A DNA stretch of 33,448 nucleotides from Tannerella sp. (GCA_031285565.1 JAITVY010000112.1:1-33448), one strand, 5' to 3'; counted from the first letter of the stretch, positions 23,004 to 33,298 are shown. Program-made: numbers and translations. Notes: generated by a model from the letters alone, not told the origin.

Positions 23004-26000
23004 CTTATCCAACTGTTCTATATATTCGCTGGGCTGCATACCGAATTCTTTCTTAAAACAAACGCTGAAATATTTCGGATCATTAAATCCTACGGCATAC
23101 GCTAATTCCGAAATACGAATATGCTGCTTTGTTTCCATCAGCCGGCACGCGGCCTTTAAACGGATATTACGGATAAATCCAGATGCGTTTAAACCTGTCA
23201 ACGACTTTATTTTCCGTTGTAATGTGGACTTACTTGTTCCCATTGCTTCTATAAACTGCTGTTGATCAAAATCGGAATTGCTCAGGTTTTCAGTAATAAG
23301 ATCTATGGCTTTTTGGAGAAATGATTCATCCAGACTCGTATAATCGAGTTCATTTGCTTCGAAAACAAGCTGCTTTTTAAAGTCACGTGTATTCCGTTCT
23401 CTGGCTTTCAGCAAATTATTGACTCTGGCCTGAAGAACACTCAAACTAAACGGCTTTGTAATAAACCCATCTGCTCCGGACTCGTATGCAACCACACGGT
23501 CTTCTTCCTGGCTCTTAGCCGTCACTAATAATATAGGTATATGAGATGTCTCCAGATCATTCTTTATCAGCTTACAAAATTCTATCCCATCCATTTCAGG
23601 CATCATTATATCCGAAATTACCAGATTTATCGGTTCACGTTTCATCTGTTCGATGCCTTCTTTTCCGTTCCTTGCAGTAAATAAATTATAATCAACACCT
23701 AACAAACGGACCAATAAATTCAGAATATCTTCATTATCTTCAATAATAAGCAATGTGTACGCTTTATTATGCGTAATTATATCCTGGTTTTCGTCATCGC
23801 TCTGCCCGTAAAAAAACGGTTCGGTACGATCCGTCGAAACAATTAAACTATCATCTATTTCATCATCCTGATATGCATCCCGGTTTATCGGTATAGTCAT
23901 ATAAAAACAAGTTCCTTTATCGGGTTCACTTATCACATTAATGGTCCCTTTGTGCAACTCAGCCAAATCTTTGGTTAATGAAAGGCCTATTCCCGTGCCA
24001 ATCGTTTTAAACTTGCGATAGTCTCCTTCGTAAAACCGCTTAAATAAATTCCTGACAGCTTCAGCAGATAATCCTTTCCCGTCGTCTTTAACCTTTAATA
24101 CAACATTATTTTTGTTGGTATCGGATTCAAGGCTAACAACAACTGTTCCACCTTCCTCATTATATTTAGCAGCATTGGAGAGAAGATTATACAAGATTTT
24201 ATCTATTTTATCTGAATCAAAATAGGCGGGAATAGAGTCCGGCTCACAAACCAGTGATAAATGGAGTTTTTTCTTTTTAATCAGGGGCTGAAAACTCTCC
24301 ACATTATTTTTAATAAATAAAGCTAAATCTCCTTTTGACACCTTTAGCTTCAGATTTCCGGTCTCTGCTTTTCTGAATTCCAGAATCTGTTGCAGCAAAC
24401 GAATCAGACGATTTACATTTTTGGTCATCACCTGATACTGTAGTTTGTTTTCAGGTGTCTGTATATGCAACTCGTCCAGCGATGCTGATATAATAGTCAA
24501 AGGTGTTAATAGTTCATGCGTAACATTGGTAAAAAACTGAAGTTTCGAATGATTAATTTCTTCCGCTTTGGCTTGTTCTAATGCAGCCATGTTTACTGCA
24601 TTGGTCAGAGACATACGATAAAGCATAAAACGATAAACGCCATATAATAACGATATGAAAAGAAGAAAATAAATCAAATACGCCCACCAGGTTTTCCAGG
24701 GTGGAGGGAGTATTATTATTTCCAATGTCTTATCAGTCTCATTCCATGAGCCATTTGTATTGGTTGCTTTTAAATGAAAGATGTAATTGCCCGGTTCCAG
24801 ATTATTATAGTAAGCATACCGCCGTGTTGCATCTGCATATTGCCAATCACTATCGTATCCCTCTAACCAGTAGGCATATTTAATCTGCAACGGATTAGAG
24901 TATCCCAATGCGGCATATTCGATATTAAAATTATTTCTTTTATAATTTAAAACGATTTTATTTGTGAAGTCCGGCGCAATTTCAGAGATAGCCGCTCTTT
25001 CTTTCGTATCCAACAAATGCCACGATTGATTAAATATCTTTATATCAGTGATTACAACAGGTGGATACGTTTCATTATCAGACATCCGGTCGGGAAAAAA
25101 ATAATTATATCCATAATATCCTCCAAAAAACATTTCTCCATTTATATCGGTGAAGGTGGCACTTTGAAAAAACATATTATCCTGCAAACCATCGGATGTC
25201 GTATACAAACGATACGTCGCTTCAGACATCTTATCGGGTATATGCAACCGAAGTAACCCGATATTGGTACCCAACCACAAATTGCCTTTTGAATCTTCCT
25301 GAATAGAGGATATCACATCCGTAGGCAGTTTCATCAACCGATTAACAGGCACAAATTTATCTTTATCAACATCATACAAATTCAAACCTCCTCCATCGGT
25401 ACCTGCCCATAAACGCTTTTGCTTATCAATGAACAAGCATGAGACACTTACGCTATTTAATTTTCCATTCTCCGGAGCATATTTCTTTAAAACAATATCT
25501 CCGGTTTCTTTCGGATTTCCGGATAACCGGAGAATACCACCATTGCTTGTCCCTGTCCACAATTGATTCAAATCATCTTCGACCATTGTTACAAATGAAT
25601 AAGAATGGAGAGATACACTATCTATGTAAAGTGTACTCAGATCTATGCCCGAACCATCGGGTGATAAAAAACAAATACCATTACGTGTACCGAACCATAT
25701 GTTACGCTGATGATCTTCCAGAATTGAAAATATACATTGGTTACTTAACCACGACACTGAATCCTGATTAATCAACCTCCCTCTTTTACCGGCTTCGAGG
25801 CTTCCATCATAGGAAACAAGTCCCCAATCATACGTACCAATCCATATCTTCCCGGTTGAAGGCAATTGATAAATAGTATTAACCATCGGAACACGCCCTA
25901 TAAATGCAAAATCTGCTGATTCCATATTATAGGTATACTTACCGGTAAGCCGGTTATAAATCAGAAAGCCTAAATTGCCTAATCCGATCCATATCAAGCC

Positions 26001-27137
26001 ATTCTGATCAACCAAAATACTTCGTACCGACGGATTCCGTATAAATTCATGCGAGACATCCCCCAACCGGTTAATACCAAACTCAGGAGTCTGGGTAATC
26101 ACAGTATTCACTCCTCCCCCATTTATACCCAGCCACATTAGTCCGTCGCGGCCTCTTAGTATAGATGTTATTACATTATAAGAAACCGAATTCGTTGAGT
26201 TGTCCGGCAAATAGTTTTTGAATTTGCCGTTTACCTCGTCAAACAACACACTTAATCCATTGCGAGTACCCACCCATATGGTACCGGTATTCAAATCTTC
26301 CGAAATATCATAAATATAGTTATCGCCTACGCTATTCGGATTATTTTTATCATATATAAAAGACCGGATATTCAGATCGTCCATTTCATACGGATTTTCC
26401 AACAAATAAACACCGTTTTTCCATGTGCCGGCCCAGATCCGTTGTTTACTGTCTTCAAAAACACAATGAATCCCGTTTTCCGGCTCTAAAGGGGGATAAT
26501 GGTATAAACGATCCTGTAACGGATCATAGCGGTATAAACCATCAGACCATGTACCTATCCATATATGATGCTGTGAGTCTTCAATTAAAGCTTTTATGGA
26601 TCCTTTTACTGACTCCTGCGAAAAATAGCGTATAAATTCATTTCTATCCGGGAGATATTGAAAAACACCACCTTCAGTCCCCAGTAGGATATTTTTTTCT
26701 GAAGTAATGAGTATTTTGGATATTACACGGTCGGAAAAGCCTTCACTCACAATCTTTTCTATTTTACCCGTTCTTTTATCCAGTACATTCAATCCATTGT
26801 AAGTTCCCAACCATAAGTGTTGGTTATCATCTTCCTGTAAACAATAAATAATGTTGTTATTCAGGACATCCGGTGTATACAGATTCGATTTGATAGTACG
26901 GATCGAGTAACCATCATACTGGCATAAGCCGCTGTTGGTAGCAAACCAGATATATCCGTCTTTATCCTCATAAACCTGATTCACTTCATTTGTCGATAAA
27001 CCGTCCTGGGTAGAAATATGTTTGAATTTAAAAACAGGCAATTGCGTTACCGCTTTTATAGGTTGCACTATAAAAAACATGAGAAGCAATAATCCTCCCC
27101 CGAAAAGGTATCCTTGTGTTTTGGTATTCCGAGACAT
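22995..27137 (-). CDS. Hybrid two-component system sensor/regulator (HTCS)
   Basis: A 1380-residue single-protein signalling system. A signal anchor covers about residues 1-30. A periplasmic two-bladed-propeller region of Reg_prop repeats (about 35-740; many GLSVLxDxxxGxxWIGT-like units) is followed by a Y_Y_Y domain (about 745-810). Then come a membrane helix (about 818-840), HisKA with His874 (FTNVTHELLTPLT), and an ATPase domain with NAAKYN, DDGKG and GTGIGLSL. The receiver domain has a likely phospho-Asp near 1176 (VISDIMMPEMDG), and the protein ends in an AraC DNA-binding domain (about 1289-1380). HTCS proteins bind oligosaccharides in the periplasm and activate the neighbouring SusCD genes. 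All phosphotransfer residues seem intact. It is transcribed ahead of susC. Confidence 0.95.
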   Translation of the reverse strand: MSRNTKTQGYLFGGGLLLLMFFIVQPIKAVTQLPVFKFKHISTQDGLSTNEVNQVYEDKDGYIWFATNSGLCQYDGYSIRTIKSNLYTPDVLNNNIIYCLQEDDNQHLWLGTYNGLNVLDKRTGKIEKIVSEGFSDRVISKILITSEKNILLGTEGGVFQYLPDRNEFIRYFSQESVKGSIKALIEDSQHHIWIGTWSDGLYRYDPLQDRLYHYPPLEPENGIHCVFEDSKQRIWAGTWKNGVYLLENPYEMDDLNIRSFIYDKNNPNSVGDNYIYDISEDLNTGTIWVGTRNGLSVLFDEVNGKFKNYLPDNSTNSVSYNVITSILRGRDGLMWLGINGGGVNTVITQTPEFGINRLGDVSHEFIRNPSVRSILVDQNGLIWIGLGNLGFLIYNRLTGKYTYNMESADFAFIGRVPMVNTIYQLPSTGKIWIGTYDWGLVSYDGSLEAGKRGRLINQDSVSWLSNQCIFSILEDHQRNIWFGTRNGICFLSPDGSGIDLSTLYIDSVSLHSYSFVTMVEDDLNQLWTGTSNGGILRLSGNPKETGDIVLKKYAPENGKLNSVSVSCLFIDKQKRLWAGTDGGGLNLYDVDKDKFVPVNRLMKLPTDVISSIQEDSKGNLWLGTNIGLLRLHIPDKMSEATYRLYTTSDGLQDNMFFQSATFTDINGEMFFGGYYGYNYFFPDRMSDNETYPPVVITDIKIFNQSWHLLDTKERAAISEIAPDFTNKIVLNYKRNNFNIEYAALGYSNPLQIKYAYWLEGYDSDWQYADATRRYAYYNNLEPGNYIFHLKATNTNGSWNETDKTLEIIILPPPWKTWWAYLIYFLLFISLLYGVYRFMLYRMSLTNAVNMAALEQAKAEEINHSKLQFFTNVTHELLTPLTIISASLDELHIQTPENKLQYQVMTKNVNRLIRLLQQILEFRKAETGNLKLKVSKGDLALFIKNNVESFQPLIKKKKLHLSLVCEPDSIPAYFDSDKIDKILYNLLSNAAKYNEEGGTVVVSLESDTNKNNVVLKVKDDGKGLSAEAVRNLFKRFYEGDYRKFKTIGTGIGLSLTKDLAELHKGTINVISEPDKGTCFYMTIPINRDAYQDDEIDDSLIVSTDRTEPFFYGQSDDENQDIITHNKAYTLLIIEDNEDILNLLVRLLGVDYNLFTARNGKEGIEQMKREPINLVISDIMMPEMDGIEFCKLIKNDLETSHIPILLVTAKSQEEDRVVAYESGADGFITKPFSLSVLQARVNNLLKARERNTRDFKKQLVFEANELDYTSLDESFLQKAIDLITENLSNSDFDQQQFIEAMGTSKSTLQRKIKSLTGLNASGFIRNIRLKAACRLMETKQHIRISELAYAVGFNDPKYFSVCFKKEFGMQPSEYIEQLDKRV

Positions 27138-27194
27138 CTATTTTTAAATTAAATAATGATTTAGAGACTATTTCTTAACCATTATTTAGGAATA

Positions 27195-27202
27195 CAAAAA
27201 TA
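27195..27202 (-). promoter_or_regulatory. -7 promoter box for the HTCS gene
   Basis: CAAAAATA reads TATTTTTG on the minus strand, an exact TAnnTTTG match 58 bp before the regulator start. CAA at 27220-27222 or 27225-27227 is a possible -33 element. Confidence 0.5.
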
Positions 27203-27298
27203 GAAAATATTCGTATTTGCAATCCAATAAATTATAGATAAAATACAGAAACGGCTAAAAGATTCTTCTTTTTAAGTATTACGAAATGAATTATTTAT

Positions 27299-27306
27299 TA
27301 ACTTTG
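27299..27306 (+). promoter_or_regulatory. -7 promoter box for thrS
   Basis: TAACTTTG matches TAnnTTTG and places the transcript start about 25-30 bases before the thrS ATG. No obvious TTG lies at the -33 position. Confidence 0.55.
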
Positions 27307-27339
27307 CTCCCTGAATTTTAGATTAGTATTTCAAAAATA

Positions 27340-29298
27340 ATGATAAAAATAACATTTCCAGATAATTCCGTCAGAGAATATGCGGAAGGAACAACTTCCA
27401 TGCAAATTGCGGAAAGTATTAGTCCGCGGTTAGCCGAGAGCGTTTTAGCAGCCAAAGTAAATGGTGAAGTGTGGGACCTGAACCGTCCGGTTTTGCAGGA
27501 TGCAACTCTTCAATTGCTGAAATGGGAGGATGAGGATGGAAAACATGCTTATTGGCATTCGAGTGCGCATTTAATGGCTGAAGCATTGCAGGAATTATAC
27601 CCGGGTGTAAAATTCGGTATCGGTCCGGCTATAGAAAACGGTTTCTATTATGATGTCGACCTGGGTGACCAAACGATTACGGATAATGATTTTCCGAAAA
27701 TCGAAGCAAAAATGCTGGAATTAGCAGCTCAGAAAGAAGAAATCAGACGACAGGATATTTCAAAAACGGATGCGCTGAAGATGTTCGGCGACCGTCAGGA
27801 AACATATAAGACAGAATTGATCAGCGAGTTGGAAGACGGAAGTATCACGACCTATACACAAGGTAATTTTACGGATTTGTGCCGTGGACCGCACTTACCT
27901 AATACATCCTATATCAAGGCTGTTAAAATCATGAGTGTGGCCGGAGCTTACTGGCGTGGTGATGAAAAACGTAAACAGCTTGTACGGTTATATGGTATTA
28001 CGTTTCCCAAAAAGAAACTATTAGACGAATATCTGGCGTTGCTCGAAGAAGCTAAAAAACGCGATCACCGTAAGATTGGCAAAGAACTTGAATTATTCAT
28101 GTTCTCCCAGGCTGTGGGTGCCGGTTTACCGATGTGGTTGCCACGCGGAACACAATTACGCCTGCAACTGGAGGATTTCCTGAAACGGATTCAGAAAAAA
28201 TATGGTTACCAACAGGTAATGACACCTCATATAGGTGGAAAAATGCTGTATGTAACTTCCGGGCATTACGAGAAATACGGAAAAGATTCATTCCAACCCA
28301 TTCATACACCGCAGGAAGGCGAAGAGTTCTTACTCAAACCTATGAACTGCCCGCACCATTGCGAAATGTTTAAAGCTTTCCCGCGTTCATATAAAGATCT
28401 GCCGATCCGTTTTGCTGAATTCGGTACTGTTTACCGGTATGAACAAAGTGGTGAGCTGCATGGATTAACACGTGTACGTGGGTTTACGCAAGATGACGCA
28501 CACTTATTTTGCCGTCCGGAACAGTTGAAAGAAGAGTTTCTGAAAGTAATGGATATCATCTTCATTATTTTTAAGGCGCTTGAATTTGAAAACTTTGAAG
28601 TTCAGATCTCTTTACGTGACCCGAATAACAAAGACAAATATATCGGTTCGGACGAAAATTGGGAAAAAGCCGAACGTGCAATTATCGAAGCATGCGAAGA
28701 AAAAGGGCTTCCGGCACGGGTAGAACTGGGTGAGGCAGCTTTTTACGGTCCGAAACTTGACTTTATGGTAAAAGATGCTATCGGACGCCGGTGGCAGTTA
28801 GGAACGATTCAGGTCGATTATAATCTGCCCGAACGTTTTGATCTGGAATATGTAGGCGAAGATAACAGAAAACATCGTCCGGTTATGATTCACCGGGCTC
28901 CGTTTGGCTCTATGGAACGTTTTGTAGCTGTATTAATCGAACATACCGGAGGTAAATTCCCATTATGGCTCACTCCCGATCAGGTTGTAATTATGCCGAT
29001 TAGTGAGAAGTTCAATGATTATGCATATCAGATTGCACATCAACTCGAACAGGATGATATTCGTACTACGGTTGATGACCGGAATGAGAAAATCGGTCGA
29101 AAAATTCGTGATAACGAATTGAAAAGAATCCCTTATATGCTGGTTGTCGGAGAGAAAGAAGCACAAAATAATGAAGTTTCTGTAAGAAAACAGGGCGAAG
29201 GTGATAAAGGTTCAATGAAAATTACTAACTTTGCGTCGCTTTTATTAGCCGAAGTCGATGAGATGATGAATCGATGGGAAAAAGAACGTGTGGAATAG
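27340..29298 (+). CDS. thrS: Threonyl-tRNA synthetase
   Basis: A 652-residue class II synthetase that charges tRNA-Thr. Domains in order: TGS (about 1-62), the editing/SAD domain with [11 protein letters not shown] (about 73-83) and GPHLP, the catalytic core with motif 2 ([18 protein letters not shown]) and motif 3 ([11 protein letters not shown]), and a C-terminal anticodon-binding domain (about 545-645). The zinc ligands appear as Cys in MNCPHHCEM, His in DDAHLF and His in MIHRAPF. Length is normal. It is the first gene of the thrS-infC-rpmI-rplT order conserved across many bacteria; 106 bp separate it from infC. Confidence 0.97.
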   Translation: MIKITFPDNSVREYAEGTTSMQIAESISPRLAESVLAAKVNGEVWDLNRPVLQDATLQLLKWEDEDGKHAYWHSSAHLMAEALQELYPGVKFGIGPAIENGFYYDVDLGDQTITDNDFPKIEAKMLELAAQKEEIRRQDISKTDALKMFGDRQETYKTELISELEDGSITTYTQGNFTDLCRGPHLPNTSYIKAVKIMSVAGAYWRGDEKRKQLVRLYGITFPKKKLLDEYLALLEEAKKRDHRKIGKELELFMFSQAVGAGLPMWLPRGTQLRLQLEDFLKRIQKKYGYQQVMTPHIGGKMLYVTSGHYEKYGKDSFQPIHTPQEGEEFLLKPMNCPHHCEMFKAFPRSYKDLPIRFAEFGTVYRYEQSGELHGLTRVRGFTQDDAHLFCRPEQLKEEFLKVMDIIFIIFKALEFENFEVQISLRDPNNKDKYIGSDENWEKAERAIIEACEEKGLPARVELGEAAFYGPKLDFMVKDAIGRRWQLGTIQVDYNLPERFDLEYVGEDNRKHRPVMIHRAPFGSMERFVAVLIEHTGGKFPLWLTPDQVVIMPISEKFNDYAYQIAHQLEQDDIRTTVDDRNEKIGRKIRDNELKRIPYMLVVGEKEAQNNEVSVRKQGEGDKGSMKITNFASLLLAEVDEMMNRWEKERVE

Positions 29299-29387
29299 TT
29301 AGATTAGAAGCTGATAATTAAACGTTTTGAATAAGGGAATAAAGACAATTTAAAACGGTTGATATAAAAAAAATTAATTAATTAAAA

Positions 29388-29393
29388 AGGAGG
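29388..29393 (+). promoter_or_regulatory. Strong Shine-Dalgarno that decides the infC start
   Basis: AGGAGG is a full Shine-Dalgarno match, rare in Bacteroidota. It is 11 bases from TTG 29405 and 26 bases from ATG 29420, so it favours the TTG (or another non-ATG codon nearby) as the start of infC. Confidence 0.6.
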
Positions 29394-29404
29394 AGATATA
29401 TTTT

Positions 29405-30052
29405 TTGAACGACAGAAGAATGAAAAACGACCACAGGAATAAAGAACTATACAGAATTAATGATCGAATTCGGGTTCCGGAAGTACGTTTGGTTGGTGAC
29501 GACATAACAGCGGGAGTATACCCAACTGCCCAAGCTCTGCAAATGGCAGAAAGTAAAGGATTGGATCTTGTAGAAATTTCTCCGAATGCAGCACCTCCTG
29601 TTTGCAAAATAATTGATTATCAGAAATTTTTGTACCAACAAAAAAAGCGTCAAAAAGAGCAAAAAGCGAAGTCTGTCAAAGTAATAGTTAAGGAAATCAG
29701 GTTTGGCCCTCAAACGGATGACCATGATTATAACTTCAAGCTCAAACATGCGAAAGGCTTTTTGGAAGAAGGTGCAAAAGTAAAAGCATATGTCTTTTTT
29801 AAAGGACGTTCTATTCTGTTTAAAGAACAAGGAGAAGTTTTATTACTTCGATTTGCCAACGATCTGGAAGATTACGGTAAAGTTGAACAGATGCCTGTTT
29901 TAGAAGGAAAGCGGATGATTATCATGCTATCTCCTAAAAAACCGGCTGTAGCAAAACATGCTGTAGCAAAGCCTAAAACAGCGGAACCGAAACCTCAGAA
30001 AAAGGTAGAAGAAAGCAAAGAAGAAAAAGAAGAAACTGAAACCAGTGAATGA
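29405..30052 (+). CDS. infC: Translation initiation factor IF-3
   Basis: A 215-residue IF-3 that binds the 30S subunit, blocks premature 50S joining and checks start codons. The N-terminal domain has [18 protein letters not shown] and [21 protein letters not shown]; the C-terminal domain has [17 protein letters not shown] and [10 protein letters not shown], followed by a Lys/Glu/Pro-rich tail of about 38 residues as in other Bacteroidota. I chose TTG 29405 from the Shine-Dalgarno spacing; ATG 29420 would drop five residues. A weak start codon would fit the classic autoregulation of infC, in which IF-3 rejects its own non-standard start. rpmI follows after 43 bp. Confidence 0.95.
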   Translation: MNDRRMKNDHRNKELYRINDRIRVPEVRLVGDDITAGVYPTAQALQMAESKGLDLVEISPNAAPPVCKIIDYQKFLYQQKKRQKEQKAKSVKVIVKEIRFGPQTDDHDYNFKLKHAKGFLEEGAKVKAYVFFKGRSILFKEQGEVLLLRFANDLEDYGKVEQMPVLEGKRMIIMLSPKKPAVAKHAVAKPKTAEPKPQKKVEESKEEKEETETSE

Positions 30053-30095
30053 GCGATCATTCAGTATTATAATATTAATAATAAATTTAAGTAAC

Positions 30096-30293
30096 ATGCC
30101 TAAGATGAAGACTAATTCCGGTGCCAAAAAGAGGTTTGCCCTTACCGGAACAGGGAAGATCAAAAGAAAACATGCTTTTAAAAGTCATATTCTGACGAAG
30201 AAAACTAAAAAGCAAAAAAGAAACCTTACCCATATGGGATTGGTTGACAATGTAGATGTAAACAATGTAAAACATTTGCTTTGTCTGAAGTAA
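30096..30293 (+). CDS. rpmI: 50S ribosomal protein L35
   Basis: A 65-residue, very basic protein starting [20 protein letters not shown], the L35 signature, with the [20 protein letters not shown] core. The ATG at 30096 is the standard L35 start; the upstream in-frame extension overlaps the end of infC and is not L35-like. It lies between infC and rplT, as in most bacteria. Confidence 0.96.
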   Translation: MPKMKTNSGAKKRFALTGTGKIKRKHAFKSHILTKKTKKQKRNLTHMGLVDNVDVNNVKHLLCLK

Positions 30294-30386
30294 TTTATCA
30301 AAGAGTTTTATAACAGTTTTATTAACCGAATGTCTTAGCACCCAAGATCACACAGAAGTGACGCTAACATTCAAAAAATTAAAATC

Positions 30387-30731
30387 ATGCCAAGATCAGT
30401 AAATCATGTTGCTTCAAGAGCAAAAAGAAAACGGATTTTGAAACTTACGAGAGGTTATTATGGCGCTCGTAAAAATGTTTGGACAGTTGCAAAAAACACA
30501 TGGGAAAAAGGTTTGACCTATGCATTTCGTGACCGCCGTAACAAAAAACGCAATTTCCGGGCATTATGGATTCAACGTATTAACGCTGCAGCTCGTTTAG
30601 AAGGAATGTCTTATTCCCGCCTAATGGGTGGTTTGCGTCAGGCTGGTATCGAGATCAACCGTAAAGTGTTGGCAGACCTAGCCATGAATCATCCGGAAGC
30701 TTTTAAAGCCGTTGTTAGTAAGGTAAAATAA
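30387..30731 (+). CDS. rplT: 50S ribosomal protein L20
   Basis: A 114-residue L20 with the basic N-terminal arm ([19 protein letters not shown]), the helix [29 protein letters not shown], and the globular [21 protein letters not shown]20 is needed early in 50S assembly and binds 23S rRNA; in many bacteria it also represses its own operon by binding the leader. The 93-bp gap after rpmI has no clear rRNA-mimic fold by eye. The gene ends the operon and is followed by a strong terminator. Confidence 0.97.
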   Translation: MPRSVNHVASRAKRKRILKLTRGYYGARKNVWTVAKNTWEKGLTYAFRDRRNKKRNFRALWIQRINAAARLEGMSYSRLMGGLRQAGIEINRKVLADLAMNHPEAFKAVVSKVK

Positions 30732-30760
30732 AAAATTCCTGAATTTGATAACGTAATAAT

Positions 30761-30793
30761 AAAAAAAGGCGAGTTATAAACTCGCCTTTTTTT
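30761..30793 (+). terminator. Rho-independent terminator of the thrS-rplT operon
   Basis: A perfect 15-bp stem (30761-30775 with 30779-30793) with loop ATA. Core GGCGAGTT/AACTCGCC is flanked by A7 and T7 tracts, so it can act in both directions. Confidence 0.93.
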
Positions 30794-30822
30794 ATGGGTA
30801 TAATATATTTCACTTTATCATC

Positions 30823-30842
30823 TTATCCGGTGAACCGGATAA
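30823..30842. repeat. 9-bp inverted repeat upstream of the DUF4954 gene
   Basis: TTATCCGGT (30823-30831) and ACCGGATAA (30834-30842) are separated by GA. It stands 103 bp before the DUF4954 start, so an operator is possible; with a two-base loop it is less likely to act as an RNA hairpin. Confidence 0.5.
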
Positions 30843-30944
30843 CCTTTACTATTGTTAACTATAATACCAAGCAGCATTTTGAACAACAGATACAGGATTA
30901 TCTTCAATTGCTGATTTGTGTAACAACTAATTTATTATTAAACC

Positions 30945-32936
30945 ATGGCGGAATATCGTAAAATTTCAGTTTCTGAGATAGAAACATTACAGAGCAACGG
31001 ATGTCTGTGCGACGATTGGTCGGAAGTTAACGTTAAGGATGGTTTTATTCCTGATCATATCCGTAATGTTTCATTTTCAGGACAAATCTATCTTGGTATA
31101 TTCGAACGTAAGATAACATTTGCCGGCGGTATCAAAAGATATTCAGGCATATACAATGCTACCATTCATAACTGTGTGATCGATGACAATGTATATATCA
31201 ATCAGATAAAAAATTACATTGCCAACTATGTGATCAGAAAAAATGTACAGATCGAATGTGTCGATACACTTACGGTTGATGGCAAATCATGTTTTGGTAA
31301 CGGTACACGTGTTGCCGTTTTAAATGAAACCGGCGGACGTGAAATACCTATATACGATAAACTGTCGGCTCATACGGCATATCTGATTGCATTCTACAGA
31401 CACAAACCCACACTTATTTCCGGACTCTGCCGGATGATTGATGAATATACGAAAAGTATCTGTTCGGATATGGGAGTCATAGGCGAAGGCACGCATATAC
31501 ATAGCAGCCGTAATATCACAAACATAAACATAGGCCCGTTTGCTAACGTAGAAGGAATTTACCGGCTAAAAAACGGAAGTATAAACAGCTCAGAGAAAGA
31601 TCCTTCCTATATAGGAACGGGGGTTATTGCCGAAAACTTTATCACTGCCAGCGGATGTACAATCTGTGAATCGTCTGTAGTCAATAATTGTTTTATTGGC
31701 CAGGGAACGGTTTTAAACAAACAATACTCGGCAGAAAATTCTGTGTTCTTTGCGAACTGCCAGGGTACCCATGGCGAAGCCTGCTCAATCTTTGCCGGCC
31801 CCTATACAGTCTCACATCATAAATCTACCTTATTAATTGCTGCATACTATTCGTTCCTGAACGCCGGAAGCGGTTCTAATCAAAGTAATCATATGTATAA
31901 ACTCGGTCCGATACACCAGGGGATCATCGAGCGGGGCAGCAAAACCACCAGTGATTCATATCTGTTATGGCCTGCAAAAATAGGACCGTTCTCATTGGTA
32001 ATGGGCCGACATTATCGTAATACCGATACATCCGACCTTCCCTTTTCTTATCTTATAGAAAACTCTAATGAGAGCTTTCTGGCCCCCGGTGTTAACCTGC
32101 AAAGTATTGGAACTATCCGCGATGCCCAGAAATGGCCTAAACGTGATCGCCGCAAAGACAATGAATTGCTGGACTGCATTATTTTTAATCTGTTAAGCCC
32201 ATATTCGGCTCAGAAGATCATTAAAGGCATTGAAATTCTGGAGAATTTAAAAAAGATATCCGGCCCGTCTTCCGATTATTATATGTATAACAGTGTTAAG
32301 ATGACAAACAGGGCATTGGAAAAAGGGATTAGCTTATATAAACTGGCCATCACTAAATTTCTGGGAAGCGGACTGGTAAAAAAACTGGAGATCAGCGAAT
32401 ATCGTAATGAAGACGAGATGAGGAGAGCCATTGCACCATTAGGAACGGATGGAACTGGAGAATGGATTGATATGGCTGGTTTACTTGTACCCAAAGATAA
32501 AGTGGTAAAAATGATCCGGGAAATTGAGAACGATAGCATCACATCATTGAGTGAAATAAACAGTCTCTATCATGAATGGAAAGATAATTACTTAACATGG
32601 TCATGGAACTGGATTATTTCGCGACTCAAAACAGAAGCCGGAATTGATGTTGAAACGGTCTCTGCAAAAGAGCTTACCTTATTCATAGAGGAATGGAAAA
32701 ATGCTGTGGTTAAACTGGACAATATGATTTACGAAGATGCGAAGAAAGAATTCACATTGAAATCACAAACAGGTTTTGGCATAGATGGTAAAGATAAAAC
32801 CCGGATTTCCGATTTTGAGAACGTTCGGGGCGAATTTACAAGTCACCCGGCTGTAACGGAAATACTTGAGCATATCGATAAAAAAAGTAAACTGGCTGAT
32901 ATAATCACTGAAAAACTCAATAAATTGAATAATTGA
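30945..32936 (+). CDS. DUF4954 left-handed beta-helix protein
   Basis: A 663-residue protein of the DUF4954 family, common in Bacteroidales. The first 400 or so residues contain hexapeptide-like repeats that form a left-handed beta-helix as in acyl- and nucleotidyl-transferases (for example NVYINQIKNYIANYVIRKNVQIE, split here by loops, and TASGCTICESSVVNNCFIGQGT). The C-terminal 250 residues are helical and charged. There is no signal peptide, so it is cytoplasmic. The function is not established; a sugar-nucleotide or acyl transferase is plausible from the fold, but no catalytic residue can be named. It lies between the rplT terminator and the 6S-like RNA. Confidence 0.85.
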   Translation: MAEYRKISVSEIETLQSNGCLCDDWSEVNVKDGFIPDHIRNVSFSGQIYLGIFERKITFAGGIKRYSGIYNATIHNCVIDDNVYINQIKNYIANYVIRKNVQIECVDTLTVDGKSCFGNGTRVAVLNETGGREIPIYDKLSAHTAYLIAFYRHKPTLISGLCRMIDEYTKSICSDMGVIGEGTHIHSSRNITNINIGPFANVEGIYRLKNGSINSSEKDPSYIGTGVIAENFITASGCTICESSVVNNCFIGQGTVLNKQYSAENSVFFANCQGTHGEACSIFAGPYTVSHHKSTLLIAAYYSFLNAGSGSNQSNHMYKLGPIHQGIIERGSKTTSDSYLLWPAKIGPFSLVMGRHYRNTDTSDLPFSYLIENSNESFLAPGVNLQSIGTIRDAQKWPKRDRRKDNELLDCIIFNLLSPYSAQKIIKGIEILENLKKISGPSSDYYMYNSVKMTNRALEKGISLYKLAITKFLGSGLVKKLEISEYRNEDEMRRAIAPLGTDGTGEWIDMAGLLVPKDKVVKMIREIENDSITSLSEINSLYHEWKDNYLTWSWNWIISRLKTEAGIDVETVSAKELTLFIEEWKNAVVKLDNMIYEDAKKEFTLKSQTGFGIDGKDKTRISDFENVRGEFTSHPAVTEILEHIDKKSKLADIITEKLNKLNN

Positions 32937-33029
32937 ATAATCTGAATCAATCACACCAAACTGTAAATATAACAAACTTCAAATACATAAAAAAACTGTT
33001 ATGGAACAGCTAACATCTTTGCTAAAAAA

Positions 33030-33061
33030 TTTGCATGTTGAATTATATTTTTCTATATTTG
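33030..33061 (+). promoter_or_regulatory. Promoter of the 6S-like RNA
   Basis: TTTG (33030-33033), a 20-bp spacer and TATATTTG (33054-33061) make the best match to the Bacteroidota promoter in the window. Transcription should start near 33068. Confidence 0.8.
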
Positions 33062-33067
33062 CATAAA

Positions 33068-33260
33068 GGATGGATGAGTTAAGCCGCACATGTTCGATTG
33101 GGAAACTCATCAAGAATATTACAATTCCGAGACACGCTCTTGCCACTAATGGCGGGCCGCAATCCCTTCGGGGAATGCCTAGCACAGCGGATTACAAAGG
33201 TGACAAAGGCACTCAAATCCTGTCATACGGAGTTTGTTCATATCTACTGTGCGGCTTTTT
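33068..33260 (+). ncRNA. ssrS: 6S RNA (Bacteroidales-1 motif)
   Basis: A roughly 190-nt non-coding RNA between its own strong promoter and a terminator. The ends pair perfectly: AAGCCGCACA (33081-33090) with TGTGCGGCTT (33248-33257). Further in, AAACTC pairs with GAGTTT, and a small TCCC-CTTCG-GGGA hairpin lies in the middle. This gives the long, interrupted rod with a central bubble typical of 6S RNA, which mimics an open promoter and holds RNA polymerase. From memory, the Bacteroidales-1 RNA motif has the same size, promoter type and position downstream of rplT, and was later assigned to 6S RNA. No protein-coding frame is convincing here. The identification rests on structure and context, not on an alignment. 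Confidence 0.72.
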
Positions 33261-33267
33261 ATAATAG

Positions 33268-33298
33268 AAAGGATGCTTTATGCATCCTTTTTGTTTTT
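33268..33298 (+). terminator. Terminator after the 6S-like RNA
   Basis: AAAGGATGC (33268-33276) and GCATCCTTT (33282-33290) form a perfect 9-bp stem with loop TTTAT, followed by TTGTTTTT. The last 150 bases of the window after it hold nothing I can support. Confidence 0.85.

Noticed and set aside
25439..25771. 110-codon plus-strand frame inside the regulator gene
   Set aside because: Antisense shadow over the Reg_prop repeats with no protein-like features.
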